Source of the DNA: Chryseobacterium carnipullorum
Lineage (GTDB): Bacteria; Bacteroidota; Bacteroidia; Flavobacteriales; Weeksellaceae
Direction of reading: 5' to 3'
Length of the DNA: 64,000 bases
Assembly (NCBI RefSeq): GCF_900142785.1
Contig: NZ_FRCD01000011.1
Coordinates: 124,001-188,000 of the forward strand
Shown: one piece after another, positions 1 to 9,258 of the stretch
Numbering within the stretch: the stretch's first letter is position 1
How the letters are laid out: each line of letters opens with the position of its first letter
Notes under the pieces: model-generated
Databases searched by the model: none
Seen by the model: only the letters and a program-made list of their open reading frames with translations
What the model was told of the DNA's origin: nothing
Program-made: the position numbers and the translations under genes

Positions 1-36
1 ATGAAATTTCCCGCAGATCACACGGATCACGCAGAT
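1..36 (+). repeat. 36-bp direct repeat, copy 1
   Basis: Identical over 36 bases to 229-264. It begins ATGAAATTTCCCGCAGATCA and contains imperfect internal CGCAGAT/CGGATCACGCAGAT units. Copy 1 sits exactly at the window edge, so it may extend further left. Confidence 0.85.
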
Positions 37-50
37 AATTGTTTTTTATG

Positions 51-88
51 AATCTGTGAAATCTGTAGAATCTGTAGGATCTGTGGGA
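51..88 (+). repeat. Short tandem array of AATCTGTNG units
   Basis: Four consecutive 9-10 bp units (AATCTGTGA, AATCTGTAG, AATCTGTAGG, ATCTGTGGG). Related words recur around 430-450 and 665-735. No coding or RNA function can be seen. Confidence 0.6.
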
Positions 89-228
89 TAAAAAATATAC
101 TTACTGTAATTTACTACGCAAAGTTTTATGTTTGACACTTTTCATTTTAAGTATTGAAAAAGTTGATCAATAAGTTGATCTGATGAAGCGAGAAGATTTG
201 CATAACAGAGTCATTACAAATAATTGAT

Positions 229-264
229 ATGAAATTTCCCGCAGATCACACGGATCACGCAGAT
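229..264 (+). repeat. 36-bp direct repeat, copy 2
   Basis: Exact second copy of bases 1-36; the sequences diverge just after the GCAGAT that ends the repeat. Confidence 0.85.
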
Positions 265-736
265 GATTACGTTTTTATGAAGCTGTATGTAAGCAAAAAA
301 TATCAACCACAAAAGTCACAAAAGTTTTCCTGAAACACTTAAGTTTATTTAAAGTTTAAAAGCTTATCGTAAAAAAGTACACTTAAGTTTTTGTAAAATC
401 TATGATTTTCTTTACCATAACAGGAAAATCTGCCTGATCTTTTTAATCTGTGAGAATAATATTTTAAACCATTAAGCATTATTAAGCTTTTAAGAATATT
501 AAGTTTTAGCTTCGCTTTAAGATCTACAACTTAAAAAAATCTTTGATTTTTCTTAACTAATCTTATTATCTTCATTTATCTTAATGTTTAAAAAAGTTTA
601 GGGCGAGAATAGACAACCATATTAATGTCCGGAGGAAATTGATTTTAAATGACAGAGTTAAATTAACCACAGATAACACTTATTTTCACAGATGTTTGCG
701 TTTTGTGAATCGGCAAAATCTTGAGATGTAAGGGAT

Positions 737-765
737 AAAAAAAGTGTAACGGTCAGGTTACACTT
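737..765 (-). terminator. Terminator of the siderophore operon
   Basis: A perfect 9-bp stem (AAGTGTAAC / GTTACACTT, 6-nt loop) lies about 20 bp past the last stop codon of the minus-strand operon. On that strand it is followed by a run of seven T, the classic intrinsic terminator arrangement. Confidence 0.85.
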
Positions 766-785
766 ATCTGTTTTTTTTTGTTTTT

Positions 786-1970
786 TTAATTTGTGGAGAC
801 CACTACCTTCACGTTCTTTTTCTTGGGTTTCTTCTTTTTTCTGTTCAGATAAATAATAAATCCTGTAATAGGAAGTGAAGCCGCAATCATGCCTGCAAAA
901 AGATATACAATCCGGCCTGTCATTCCAAAGATGCTTCCTGTATGAAGGTCATAATTTCTTTCTCTTAAAGCAGTTCCATATCCGATGTTCCTGTCTTTAT
1001 AGGATTGATACTTTAAAATTGCACCGGAGTACTGATCAAAACTAAACTGCTCATTCTGGTATTGCTTATCACCATAGGTTACCTCAGCATAATAAGTTCC
1101 TTCTTCTGTTTTAGGGAAGCTGATGAGTGCAGATTTTTTATCAGCCAGGCTCTTTTCTACCCTGTTTCCTACAATATTCAAGATGCTTTTTTTGTCTGAA
1201 GACCCTTCGGAAGGAATGGTACTTTTAGCCTTCTGTTCAGTTTTAGTTTTTCCGTTCAGTGTTTTTTTTACCCATTGGTCAACGTCTTCAAAATTCCATA
1301 TCAATGCTGCGTATGAAATAAGGCATAAAGGAATAACGGCATAAAATCCCAGGACATTGTGCAAATCATAATTGATTCTTTTCCATTTAGCTGATGTTTT
1401 AATGAGAAACATTCCTTTCAATGCTTTCTTATTCATTTTACGCGGAAACCAGATCACCAGTCCTGAAAAAAGCATGATCGCTAATATCAGTGTAGAGTAT
1501 CCGGTAATGGTTTTACCAATTTTTTCACCCAATAAAAGCCTGCGGTGAAGATCCATCACGATCTCAAAAAAATCATTTTTGGCATTTTCCACCTCAAGAA
1601 CTTTTCCGGTGTAAGGATCCACATAAACCCTGTAATAATGAATATAAGAACCCCAATACGTCAAGGCCTCCTTATCCATTTTCAGGGAGCGGAACGCATA
1701 GCTTCTGGATGGATCTGAGGATATTTCTACCCTGCTTACCTTTAAACTGTCCGGAAGTGCCTGCTCAGCTTTTAACTTCAGGTCAGAAAACTGCAGTTTT
1801 TCTTTTTTTATGGTTTTGACGAAATATTTCTCCGGGTGTATGGCATGTTTCAGTTCTTTTTCAAAAGCGAGAATACATCCTGTCACCGCCATTATCACAA
1901 CGATAAGCCCGGACGTTAGTCCGAGCCATAGATGTAATTGATAGGCTGTCTTTCTGAGTATAGAATTCAT
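786..1970 (-). CDS. PepSY-domain membrane protein, probable ferric-siderophore reductase
   Basis: Last gene of the siderophore operon, 394 aa. The start is placed at the ATG one base past the receptor stop; an upstream TTG would overlap the receptor. A first transmembrane helix (about residues 12-36) is followed by a periplasmic PepSY segment and three more helices, including a C-terminal one ending in a Lys-rich tail. Histidines in the motifs LHLWLG, DLHRR, YDLHN and YDLHTG are placed as in the PepSY-associated TM family, many members of which lie beside TonB receptors and are proposed to use haem to reduce ferric siderophores. The reductase role is inferred from family and position. Confidence 0.85.
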   Translation of the reverse strand: MNSILRKTAYQLHLWLGLTSGLIVVIMAVTGCILAFEKELKHAIHPEKYFVKTIKKEKLQFSDLKLKAEQALPDSLKVSRVEISSDPSRSYAFRSLKMDKEALTYWGSYIHYYRVYVDPYTGKVLEVENAKNDFFEIVMDLHRRLLLGEKIGKTITGYSTLILAIMLFSGLVIWFPRKMNKKALKGMFLIKTSAKWKRINYDLHNVLGFYAVIPLCLISYAALIWNFEDVDQWVKKTLNGKTKTEQKAKSTIPSEGSSDKKSILNIVGNRVEKSLADKKSALISFPKTEEGTYYAEVTYGDKQYQNEQFSFDQYSGAILKYQSYKDRNIGYGTALRERNYDLHTGSIFGMTGRIVYLFAGMIAASLPITGFIIYLNRKKKKPKKKNVKVVVSTN

Positions 1971-1971
1971 A

Positions 1972-4410
1972 TTAAAACTTAAGAGTAATCTCCGCCACAA
2001 AGTTACGAGGCATTTGGGCTACTATAACACCCTGTCCTGCGAAATACTGCGCATTTCCTAAATTATTCATTTTAAATCCTAGTCTGTATCTTTCTTTTTC
2101 AAGAGATACGGAAGCGTTCACTAAAGTATAAGCCGGGAATATAAACTGTCCGGTAGCTGAGTTGTCTACACTAATCTGCTCACCCACACGGTTCACCCCA
2201 AAACCTAATCCGAGACCTGAAAGTCCCTGGATCGGTAATATATAGCTTACCCATGAATTGAATACATTAGCCGGACCTGAAGATGATGGACGACGTCCAT
2301 CTACATTGGCAGCAGCTTTTACAAATTTACTGTCATTATAAGAATATCCTGCCATAATGTTCAGACCCTGAATCGGGTTCAGGATGGTTTCAATTTCGAT
2401 CCCTTTACTTCTCTGTTCTCCGTCCTGGATGGTCACATTATAGCTTGTTCCGCCGCGGGTCACAACATCTGCTCTTAACATATTGTCGACCAGAATATCA
2501 TAATATCCTACTGTAAAATTCACTCTGTTTCTCCAAAGATTTCCTTTGAATCCCACTTCCCACTGATTAGATCTCTGCGGTTTGAAATCTCCACTAAAGT
2601 CTGCAAGCGGCTGAGCAACCGGAGCTACATTACTGAAACCATTCATATAGTTAGCATAGGCAGACAGACGGTCTTTGAAGATCTGATAGGATAAACCAAG
2701 TTTTGGAGACAACGCATTCTGGTTGAATGTCCCCGTATTCGTATTCTTAACCAGATCAAGCTGGCCTTTGCTTTCGTAATGGTCAAAACGTAAACTTAGC
2801 AAAGCAACCAAACGGTCTGTAATGTATACCGCATCGGAAATATAAGCGCCATAAATATTGCTTGATGCCGTATTTCGTACTAAAGGTGCTGTAGAAGTTT
2901 GAATTTTTTGTAACGCTAAATCTTTAGTTATATTACCATATGTTCCTGTTATTGGCAGTTCCACTGGCGCTGTAGGATTTCTGGGATCAATGTAATCAAA
3001 AACAACAATTGGAGAAAGATTATTGTTCAAAGACTGGTTTAAATAATCTAATCCTACAAGAACCTTATTTTTTATTTTTCCTATTTTAAATTCTCCGTTA
3101 AAGTTCTGCTGAATACTGGTAGACGCTCCTTCACCATTCTGCCACTGTACATTCCGTTCTAAAAGATTATCCGTTTTTCCTCTCATGAACTGATACTGAT
3201 AGAGTCCTTCCGTTTTTCTGTAGTTTCTTGAGATCAAAGTCTGAGAACTCCACTGATCTGAAATTTTATAATTAATCTCAGCTTTTACATTGATGGAAGG
3301 TGCTTTTAAAGTCATATCATTATTGGAATAAGACTTTTTCCAGTCATATCCAAGCTCATCTGGAGTGGTTGCGACGAATGCCCTGGTTCTTGGTAAAAAG
3401 ATAATCGGCGTATTCGTTCCTTCATAGGTGTAAATCTGAGCTCCCAAATTAAACTTTAACCGGTCATTCACCTGGTAGCTGAATGTAGGCGCTACAAACA
3501 TGGATTTTCTGAACTCGGAATCTCTGAATCCGTTCTGGTACTGATAGGCAGCATTCAAACGGAATAAAGTCTTCCTTGAATCCGTGATTGGCCCGTAAAC
3601 ATCAGCGGTCACACGGTTCAGGTTATAACTTCCCAAAAGATAAGAAGCTTCTCCACCGAAATAATCTTTAGGCTTTTTCGTTACGACATTAATCAATCCT
3701 CCAAAAGAATTAACCGCACCTCCGTAAAGCGTTCCGGAAGGTCCCTTGATCACGTCGATACGCTCAACATCCGCCGGATCAATTTCAGAGTTGGTGGTTG
3801 CAGGAACACCATCTACCATAGAAACCCTGGTAGGAAAACCTCTTAAATTGTAGTAGAAACTTCCGTCTCCCGCTCTACCCGCACTTCCCTGCATTTTTAC
3901 AATACCCGGGACGTTTTTTAAAGCGTCCGACATATCATACACCAACTGCTCTTTCAGGATCTGCTGGTTGATGCTTGTGTACATTTGGGGATTTTCAATG
4001 TTTTTCAAAGGCATTTTAGAGATCGAAGTACTGTCTCTGTCCAGAAATTTATTTCTGCTGAACGCATATACGGTAATGCCTTCGATCACATTGTTTTCTG
4101 TCTCAGGATAAATTACCGGAATTTCAAAGACATCTTTTTCAATACGGATCTGCTCACGCATTAATTCAATATCATTTAAAACCACCTGAAGCGTATATTC
4201 TCCCGGTGGCACATTATCAAAATAGTATTCTCCCAAACTGTTGGTCTTAGCCTGATACGGCGTATTGACTAATCTTAAAAGTGCATTCTTCACGGGCACT
4301 TTTTCAGACAACATGATCTTTCCGTTGACGCGTTCATTCTGCTGGGCAGAAACAAATAACGGAAGACCGACAAGAAATAAAAGTAATATAGGGGTTTTAA
4401 ATATTTTCAT
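1972..4410 (-). CDS. TonB-dependent siderophore receptor
   Basis: An 812-aa outer-membrane receptor expected to import the ferric form of the siderophore made by this operon. A signal peptide (about residues 1-23, ending VSA-Q) precedes a carboxypeptidase-regulatory-like beta-sandwich domain (about 25-110), typical of Bacteroidetes TonB receptors. Next come a plug domain (about 130-250, with DVERIDVIKGPSGTLYGG, the siderophore-receptor signature) and a 22-strand-type barrel ending in the aromatic terminus ITLKF. It overlaps the upstream adenylating-enzyme gene by 14 bp and abuts the PepSY gene, so it is co-transcribed with biosynthesis. It belongs to the FhuA/FoxA-like siderophore class; the exact ligand is inferred from the operon. 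Confidence 0.93.
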   Translation of the reverse strand: MKIFKTPILLLFLVGLPLFVSAQQNERVNGKIMLSEKVPVKNALLRLVNTPYQAKTNSLGEYYFDNVPPGEYTLQVVLNDIELMREQIRIEKDVFEIPVIYPETENNVIEGITVYAFSRNKFLDRDSTSISKMPLKNIENPQMYTSINQQILKEQLVYDMSDALKNVPGIVKMQGSAGRAGDGSFYYNLRGFPTRVSMVDGVPATTNSEIDPADVERIDVIKGPSGTLYGGAVNSFGGLINVVTKKPKDYFGGEASYLLGSYNLNRVTADVYGPITDSRKTLFRLNAAYQYQNGFRDSEFRKSMFVAPTFSYQVNDRLKFNLGAQIYTYEGTNTPIIFLPRTRAFVATTPDELGYDWKKSYSNNDMTLKAPSINVKAEINYKISDQWSSQTLISRNYRKTEGLYQYQFMRGKTDNLLERNVQWQNGEGASTSIQQNFNGEFKIGKIKNKVLVGLDYLNQSLNNNLSPIVVFDYIDPRNPTAPVELPITGTYGNITKDLALQKIQTSTAPLVRNTASSNIYGAYISDAVYITDRLVALLSLRFDHYESKGQLDLVKNTNTGTFNQNALSPKLGLSYQIFKDRLSAYANYMNGFSNVAPVAQPLADFSGDFKPQRSNQWEVGFKGNLWRNRVNFTVGYYDILVDNMLRADVVTRGGTSYNVTIQDGEQRSKGIEIETILNPIQGLNIMAGYSYNDSKFVKAAANVDGRRPSSSGPANVFNSWVSYILPIQGLSGLGLGFGVNRVGEQISVDNSATGQFIFPAYTLVNASVSLEKERYRLGFKMNNLGNAQYFAGQGVIVAQMPRNFVAEITLKF

Positions 4411-5785
4411 GCTGTAAGTTTTGTAACAGGGGATAGTTGATTTTGCCGTTTTGTGATAATGGAAATGATTCTATGTGCTCGGTGTGTACATACTGCGGAT
4501 TAATGCGCAACTTATTTTTAATAGTTTCTTTAATAGTTTGAGGATCAATTTCGATATTGTCATACAGAACAATGATTTTTTCATCATTGCCGTTCAGACA
4601 GACTACTGTATTGCCTTCCAGTTCATTCTTAAGGATAAACTCTACCTCATCCAGGTTAAGACGGATCCCGAAAAGCTTCATGATCCTCTTGATTCTTCCT
4701 GTGATATAATACAGTCCGTTCTGCCCTCTTCTGCCTGTATCTCCTGTATGAAGAAGCTTCGGCTGTTCATAGGTAGAAAGATCTTCAAGTTTGTTGGCAT
4801 ACCCTCCACTGATGCTTGAATGTAAAAAGAGCAGTTCATCCGTTTCAGGATCGATCTGGAAGCTTCCTCCGTGTACAGGAGTGCCAATAGACGTTTCCTC
4901 TTCAAGAAGACCATCTGTGGTAAGATAAGCCATTCTTCCGCCTGCTTCGGTTTGTCCGTACTGAGCGAAAAACTGTTTTTCAAATTCAAGGCAGTAATTG
5001 AAGATAGTTTTCCTCAATTCAGCATTGATCACCCCTCCCGTATGGGTCATGTATCTCAGACTGGTACTGTCTTTTCTGAAGAATCCGATTCTGTTCAGGT
5101 TTTCGTACAGATAAGGAACGCCTCCCAGCGTACTGTAGCCATACTCTTCCATTTCATCCCAGAATGCTTTCTGCATAATGTCCTTGTCTGTACAAACGAT
5201 TCTTCCCGCCCGCATACAGTTGGTGGTAAAAATAGAAAAACCGTACACGAAATTAATCGGTACGTTGAGCGGAACTACATCAGATTCCAGGATAGGCATG
5301 TATTGAAGGATGCTTACTGCATTCTGATAAAGGTTTTCATCTGAAAGCTTCACCAGCTTCGGAACTCCGGTGGTTCCGGAAGTACTTAAAAGGATCTTGA
5401 TGTCAGGATGAATCGTCACTTCCGGCTGGTAGTCTTCCTTAGCAAAGATTTTCACCGTTTCTGAAAACTCCTTTAACGAATATCCCTGAACCTCATCTCT
5501 TGCAGGGTCGAAGATATATTTGGGACGGTATTCGGCTTCCAGACGTTCTTTAAATTCCGGATGAAGTTTCTGTCCCAAAACAGCAATAGCATGCGCGGTT
5601 CCATAGAAATTGAGGAGGACTTCAATACTGGGCACCTGATTGTCATTGTACAAAAAGATCAATCCTTTTTCTACAGGATTGAGGCCTAAAGAACGGTACA
5701 GTGTTCCTACCGGCGTGGAAGCACCGGTGGAAGCATCTGTAAACAACAAGTTCTTGTTGGCAATTACATTTTCTAAAATTTTCAT
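4397..5785 (-). CDS. AMP-dependent acyl-adenylating enzyme (ANL superfamily)
   Basis: A 462-aa adenylate-forming enzyme that activates a carboxylic acid with ATP and probably loads it onto the carrier protein encoded just upstream. The ATP-binding loop STSGTTGVPK is at about residues 134-143, the GQTEAGG motif near 277, the ribose-binding HTGD near 347, and the C-terminal lysine in QNGKI near 447. It is shorter than usual for the superfamily (500-600 aa). NIS siderophore operons of the aerobactin and desferrioxamine type lack such an enzyme and use acyl-CoA directly, so this pair suggests a special acyl group. Fumarate is a candidate by analogy with chryseochelin, but the sequence does not settle the substrate. 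Confidence 0.85.
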   Translation of the reverse strand: MKILENVIANKNLLFTDASTGASTPVGTLYRSLGLNPVEKGLIFLYNDNQVPSIEVLLNFYGTAHAIAVLGQKLHPEFKERLEAEYRPKYIFDPARDEVQGYSLKEFSETVKIFAKEDYQPEVTIHPDIKILLSTSGTTGVPKLVKLSDENLYQNAVSILQYMPILESDVVPLNVPINFVYGFSIFTTNCMRAGRIVCTDKDIMQKAFWDEMEEYGYSTLGGVPYLYENLNRIGFFRKDSTSLRYMTHTGGVINAELRKTIFNYCLEFEKQFFAQYGQTEAGGRMAYLTTDGLLEEETSIGTPVHGGSFQIDPETDELLFLHSSISGGYANKLEDLSTYEQPKLLHTGDTGRRGQNGLYYITGRIKRIMKLFGIRLNLDEVEFILKNELEGNTVVCLNGNDEKIIVLYDNIEIDPQTIKETIKNKLRINPQYVHTEHIESFPLSQNGKINYPLLQNLQHENI

Positions 5786-5789
5786 ATAC

Positions 5790-6035
5790 TTAGTTTTCTA
5801 CGAGTACATCGTATTTTTTCATTTTTTCGCGGATCTTTCCGACGGTTCCCATTTCAAGGATGTCGTTAAAGTCAAACTTGACCCGGTAGAACTGCTCCAA
5901 AGCTTCTACAATAAGCAGATGCGACATGGAATCCCACTCAGGAATCTCCTGATAGGTAAGGTTTTCATCTACTATTTCTTTTTTCACAGCGATTGCTGAT
6001 GCGATAATTTCATAAAATTCGTCTGTTGTGTGCAT
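5790..6035 (-). CDS. Acyl carrier protein (phosphopantetheine carrier)
   Basis: An 81-aa, acidic, four-helix carrier. The phosphopantetheine attachment serine is Ser36 in the motif EWDSMSH, followed by the expected hydrophobic helix II. Only 4 bp separate it from the adenylating enzyme, so the two probably act as a pair: the enzyme charges the carrier, and the acyl group is handed to the acyltransferase domain encoded further upstream in the operon. It is not the housekeeping fatty-acid ACP, which carries DSLD and sits in a fab cluster. Confidence 0.88.
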   Translation of the reverse strand: MHTTDEFYEIIASAIAVKKEIVDENLTYQEIPEWDSMSHLLIVEALEQFYRVKFDFNDILEMGTVGKIREKMKKYDVLVEN

Positions 6036-6036
6036 T

Positions 6037-7440
6037 TTAAATTTTTATAGTTTTCCATTTACCATTTTTGAAGATCATGAGGAATAAGACAGCCAGTACG
6101 ATTTCCGAGGAAACAATAGCCGTAAATATTCCTTTCAGTTCCCATTGAAGCCTTACGCCAAGCAGGTAAGCCAAAGGAAGCTGAATCACATAGAACATGA
6201 TCATGTACAGCAGGGTCACCTGCATAATATTACCGGCCGCATTAAGGGCACGGCTGATCACCATTGTAAAGCCTAATAAGAGATAAGCCATAGACACCAC
6301 ATGGATGTACTGTACGGCGTATCTGGCTACCTCGGCTTCTTTGGTGAAGAACGTCACCACATATTCTGCAGCAAACTGCCAGAATATAGCAACAGCTATC
6401 AGATAGGTCATATTGATCCCTCCTGCTCTCCATACCGTTTTCTCTGCGCGATCCGGGTTTCCGGCTCCTAAATTCTGTCCTGTAAGAACCCCTGCAGCAT
6501 TTCCTATTCCCCAGGCAGGCATCGTTGCCACAGAAGCAATTCTTTGCGCAATAATGTATCCTGCAAGAGCAGTAGTCCCGAAGGTGGCGATGATTTTAAC
6601 CATGATCAGCCAGCTTGAAGCAGGAATAATATACTGAACCAACCCGCCAAAAGTAATTTTCAGGATTTTCTTAATTAAAGGCAGGTCAAGATGAAACTTG
6701 ACCAGAATATTCACACTGGTTTTGCGTGTAAGAAGAATAAAGAACTGATATAAAACCGCCAGTAACCGTGATAATATGGAGGCATACGCCAATCCCATTA
6801 ATCCGTAAGCGGGAATAAAACCCAATCCGAAAACAAGAATCACGGCAAAGATCATACTGGAGATATGACAAAGCCAAAGCGACTTCATCGCCAGATCTGC
6901 ATCCCCTGCTCCTCTGAAAAGACCATTGATAGACAGACGCAGAATCACCAGACCGATACTCAGAAAGACCAGCTTGGAAAAAGGAAGTCCGTTCTCTACA
7001 ATCCCTGTATTGAATCCAAGGAAACTAATGATCTCGCCCGCAAAAAGGAATGACAGACCGCCAATCAGTAATGCAAAAGCAGCAGCCAGCAATATGATAT
7101 AATGGGCCGTCCGGCTCATCCCTTCCTGATCTTTTTCTCCGGCTCTCCTGGCCGTAAGTGTTGCAGCAGCGATACCCAAACCAATGGCAATTGCATTGGC
7201 AAAATTGATATAGTTATCTGCAATTCCCACCAGTCCAAGGACCTTGTCTCCTAATTTTGCAATAATTAAAAGATTGATACTGACAAAAACAGATTCCATC
7301 ACGAGCTCCATCACCATCGGAATGGCAAGGCTGAAGATAGAACGATTGATACTCCCTGAGGTAAGTTCTACTTTTTTTCCCGCTAAAGCTCCGTACGCAA
7401 ATACAGAGCCTTCTTTTACAAGATGCAGAAACTTTCTCAT
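6037..7440 (-). CDS. MATE-family efflux transporter, probable siderophore exporter
   Basis: A 467-aa inner-membrane protein with about twelve hydrophobic helices in two related halves. Polar motifs such as GDADLAM and AGNP-type loops fit the multidrug and toxic compound extrusion family. It lies in the middle of the siderophore operon: 1 bp from the ACP gene and overlapping the NIS synthetase gene by 4 bp (ATGA). Export of the finished siderophore is therefore the likely role, although MFS or ABC pumps do this job in many other pathways. Substrate assignment is inference from context. Confidence 0.88.
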   Translation of the reverse strand: MRKFLHLVKEGSVFAYGALAGKKVELTSGSINRSIFSLAIPMVMELVMESVFVSINLLIIAKLGDKVLGLVGIADNYINFANAIAIGLGIAAATLTARRAGEKDQEGMSRTAHYIILLAAAFALLIGGLSFLFAGEIISFLGFNTGIVENGLPFSKLVFLSIGLVILRLSINGLFRGAGDADLAMKSLWLCHISSMIFAVILVFGLGFIPAYGLMGLAYASILSRLLAVLYQFFILLTRKTSVNILVKFHLDLPLIKKILKITFGGLVQYIIPASSWLIMVKIIATFGTTALAGYIIAQRIASVATMPAWGIGNAAGVLTGQNLGAGNPDRAEKTVWRAGGINMTYLIAVAIFWQFAAEYVVTFFTKEAEVARYAVQYIHVVSMAYLLLGFTMVISRALNAAGNIMQVTLLYMIMFYVIQLPLAYLLGVRLQWELKGIFTAIVSSEIVLAVLFLMIFKNGKWKTIKI

Positions 7441-9251
7441 ACCGTCGCTACAGAGTTTTTATTCGCAATCTGATACAAAGGATTTGGCAGTGCACCGTCT
7501 TTCTTTGGAATAGCAAATGCTTTATTTTCACTGTAACCGTTGTTTTTCAAACGAAGACTGTTGATATAGAACCTTTTGAAGGTAGGAACATACAGATCAT
7601 ACTTTTCATACCGCTCATTCAGATGAGGATTATGGTTTTTGTAGTTTTCTATACAAGCGTGAACAAGGGTCCAGAAGGTCTCTTCCTGAAAATTGGAATG
7701 GGTATGCAGAACATTGGATAAATATCTGAAGAACGCATCAAAAACACCCAAAAGAATAGACAACGGAACGTTTTCCTTGTTTGAAGACTGGATGAGTCCG
7801 TCTGCCAGATGATCTGGAAGTTTTTCTCGTGCTTCTGTCGTCAGGACAATATCATCTACAAAATCTTTAATGACAATTCTCTGCGGCACTCCGTTTTTCA
7901 ACACGACCATTATGTTTTCTCCGTGAGGGGTTACACAAAGAGAATGGGTGTAGTAAATGTGAAGCAGCGGTGTAAGATAGGCATCCAGATAATCCGTGAT
8001 CCACTGCTGAATACTGATTCCGGCCTGTTCTGCAAAAGCCTGTACCAATGGAACTCCATTCTGATCTACAAAAAGCAGGGAAGCCATGGTAAACATTTCT
8101 TCGTCTTCCTGTAAATAATTGGAAGCACTTTCGCGCCACAAAGCTCCAAGAAATTCATTGTATTGATAAGGAACACCGGCGATAGCACTGTATTGAGGAT
8201 GAAGGTAAGCAATAGAAGCTTCTTCTCCTAAAAATATGGTTCCTTTTGTTTCAAGGTAAGCGTCACCTTTGATTAATCCTTTCACCCAATCTGTAATGGA
8301 AGGGGCAATTTTCATCTGCTTTGGCGACAGTCCTCTGATGTTTCCTGTACTTAAAATAGAAACAGCGGTTTTCAGGTATCTTTTTTCAGGATGATCTGTA
8401 TTAAACAAAGTCCTGATGCTCTGTTGCGGACTGTAAATATCATTTCCTTCTCCTAAAAGAATTAAAATATCGGATGCAATATCGCCTGCAAAGTGAATTT
8501 TCAGCTTATGTTCCCACTGCCATGGATGTACAGGAATTAAATTATAATCCTCAGGAGACTTTCCGGAATCAATCAACCTTTGTTGAAACACCTGATACAA
8601 TTCGTCTCCAATTTCAGAACGGTAAAATCCTTCCTGATCTATGTGCTCCAGCGACTGGAACGCTGATCTGTCCTTATGAGCAGCCAGCCATAACACTTTT
8701 AAATTCTCTCCTGCTTCCGGAGCAAAGGTTTCAAGATCAGTAGGAGAAAATCCTAACCTGCTTTTGTTAACAATTACCCAAGGATGACCTGTCATCTGAT
8801 GCTCTACGGTCTGGTAATTACTGGATGCGAGCTCTTTTGAAGACATAACGCCTCTCGATAATATCAATGCGTCACAGTATAACGTATGCAACAATTCTTC
8901 GGTATATCTCGCCAAAGTATTGGCATCCAGATCGAATACGGTCTGCATTTCAAGGAAGAACTGTGGAATATTCAGCGCTGAGGTTGATATACTATCCTCT
9001 ATTTTTTCGATACTATCAGTATCAATATGCCAGTAATCCATCATCCTTTCCTGTCCGCGGAAAATGTATTCTATAGTTTCGATCCCTGTTTCCAGTTTGA
9101 AGACCGTAAATCCTTCTTCATCCTGTGAAATGGCAACAGGTTTTAACCGTTCTTCATGCATTAATTCTGCAATCGTCTTGGCCATAAGGTCTCTGTTGGC
9201 CTGGAGCCAGATTTCCTGGCTGATGGTATTATTTTTTAAGTGGGTGTTCAT
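7437..9251 (-). CDS. NIS siderophore synthetase (IucA/IucC family)
   Basis: A 604-aa NRPS-independent siderophore synthetase that condenses a carboxylate such as citrate with an amine or hydroxylamine through an acyl-adenylate. Family motifs are clear: GHPW...KSRLGFS (about 155-168), the HPWQWEHK motif (242-249), SIRT (278-281), a GVPYQYNEFLGALWRE stretch and TPHGEN...KDFVDD in the C-terminal FhuF-like part. Length is normal for the family (580-620 aa). It is the second of two synthetases in this operon, as in aerobactin and schizokinen pathways where each one acts on a different carboxyl of citrate. Which step it catalyses cannot be told from the sequence. Confidence 0.94.
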   Translation of the reverse strand: MNTHLKNNTISQEIWLQANRDLMAKTIAELMHEERLKPVAISQDEEGFTVFKLETGIETIEYIFRGQERMMDYWHIDTDSIEKIEDSISTSALNIPQFFLEMQTVFDLDANTLARYTEELLHTLYCDALILSRGVMSSKELASSNYQTVEHQMTGHPWVIVNKSRLGFSPTDLETFAPEAGENLKVLWLAAHKDRSAFQSLEHIDQEGFYRSEIGDELYQVFQQRLIDSGKSPEDYNLIPVHPWQWEHKLKIHFAGDIASDILILLGEGNDIYSPQQSIRTLFNTDHPEKRYLKTAVSILSTGNIRGLSPKQMKIAPSITDWVKGLIKGDAYLETKGTIFLGEEASIAYLHPQYSAIAGVPYQYNEFLGALWRESASNYLQEDEEMFTMASLLFVDQNGVPLVQAFAEQAGISIQQWITDYLDAYLTPLLHIYYTHSLCVTPHGENIMVVLKNGVPQRIVIKDFVDDIVLTTEAREKLPDHLADGLIQSSNKENVPLSILLGVFDAFFRYLSNVLHTHSNFQEETFWTLVHACIENYKNHNPHLNERYEKYDLYVPTFKRFYINSLRLKNNGYSENKAFAIPKKDGALPNPLYQIANKNSVATV

Positions 9252-9258
9252 TGTTCTG

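Larger units (their letters stand above)
1..785. other. Intergenic region with short repeats
   Basis: No convincing gene lies here. The stretch is AT-rich, with stop codons in every frame, and is filled with degenerate short repeats built on CAGAT/ATCTGTG words, a style common in flavobacterial intergenic DNA. It contains a 36-bp direct repeat, a short tandem array and, at its right end, the terminator of the siderophore operon. Confidence 0.7.

Noticed and set aside
786..2000. Start at the upstream TTG (10 residues longer) for the PepSY protein
   Set aside because: It would overlap the receptor gene by 29 bp, whereas the ATG at 1970 follows its stop by one base and begins with the usual N-terminus.
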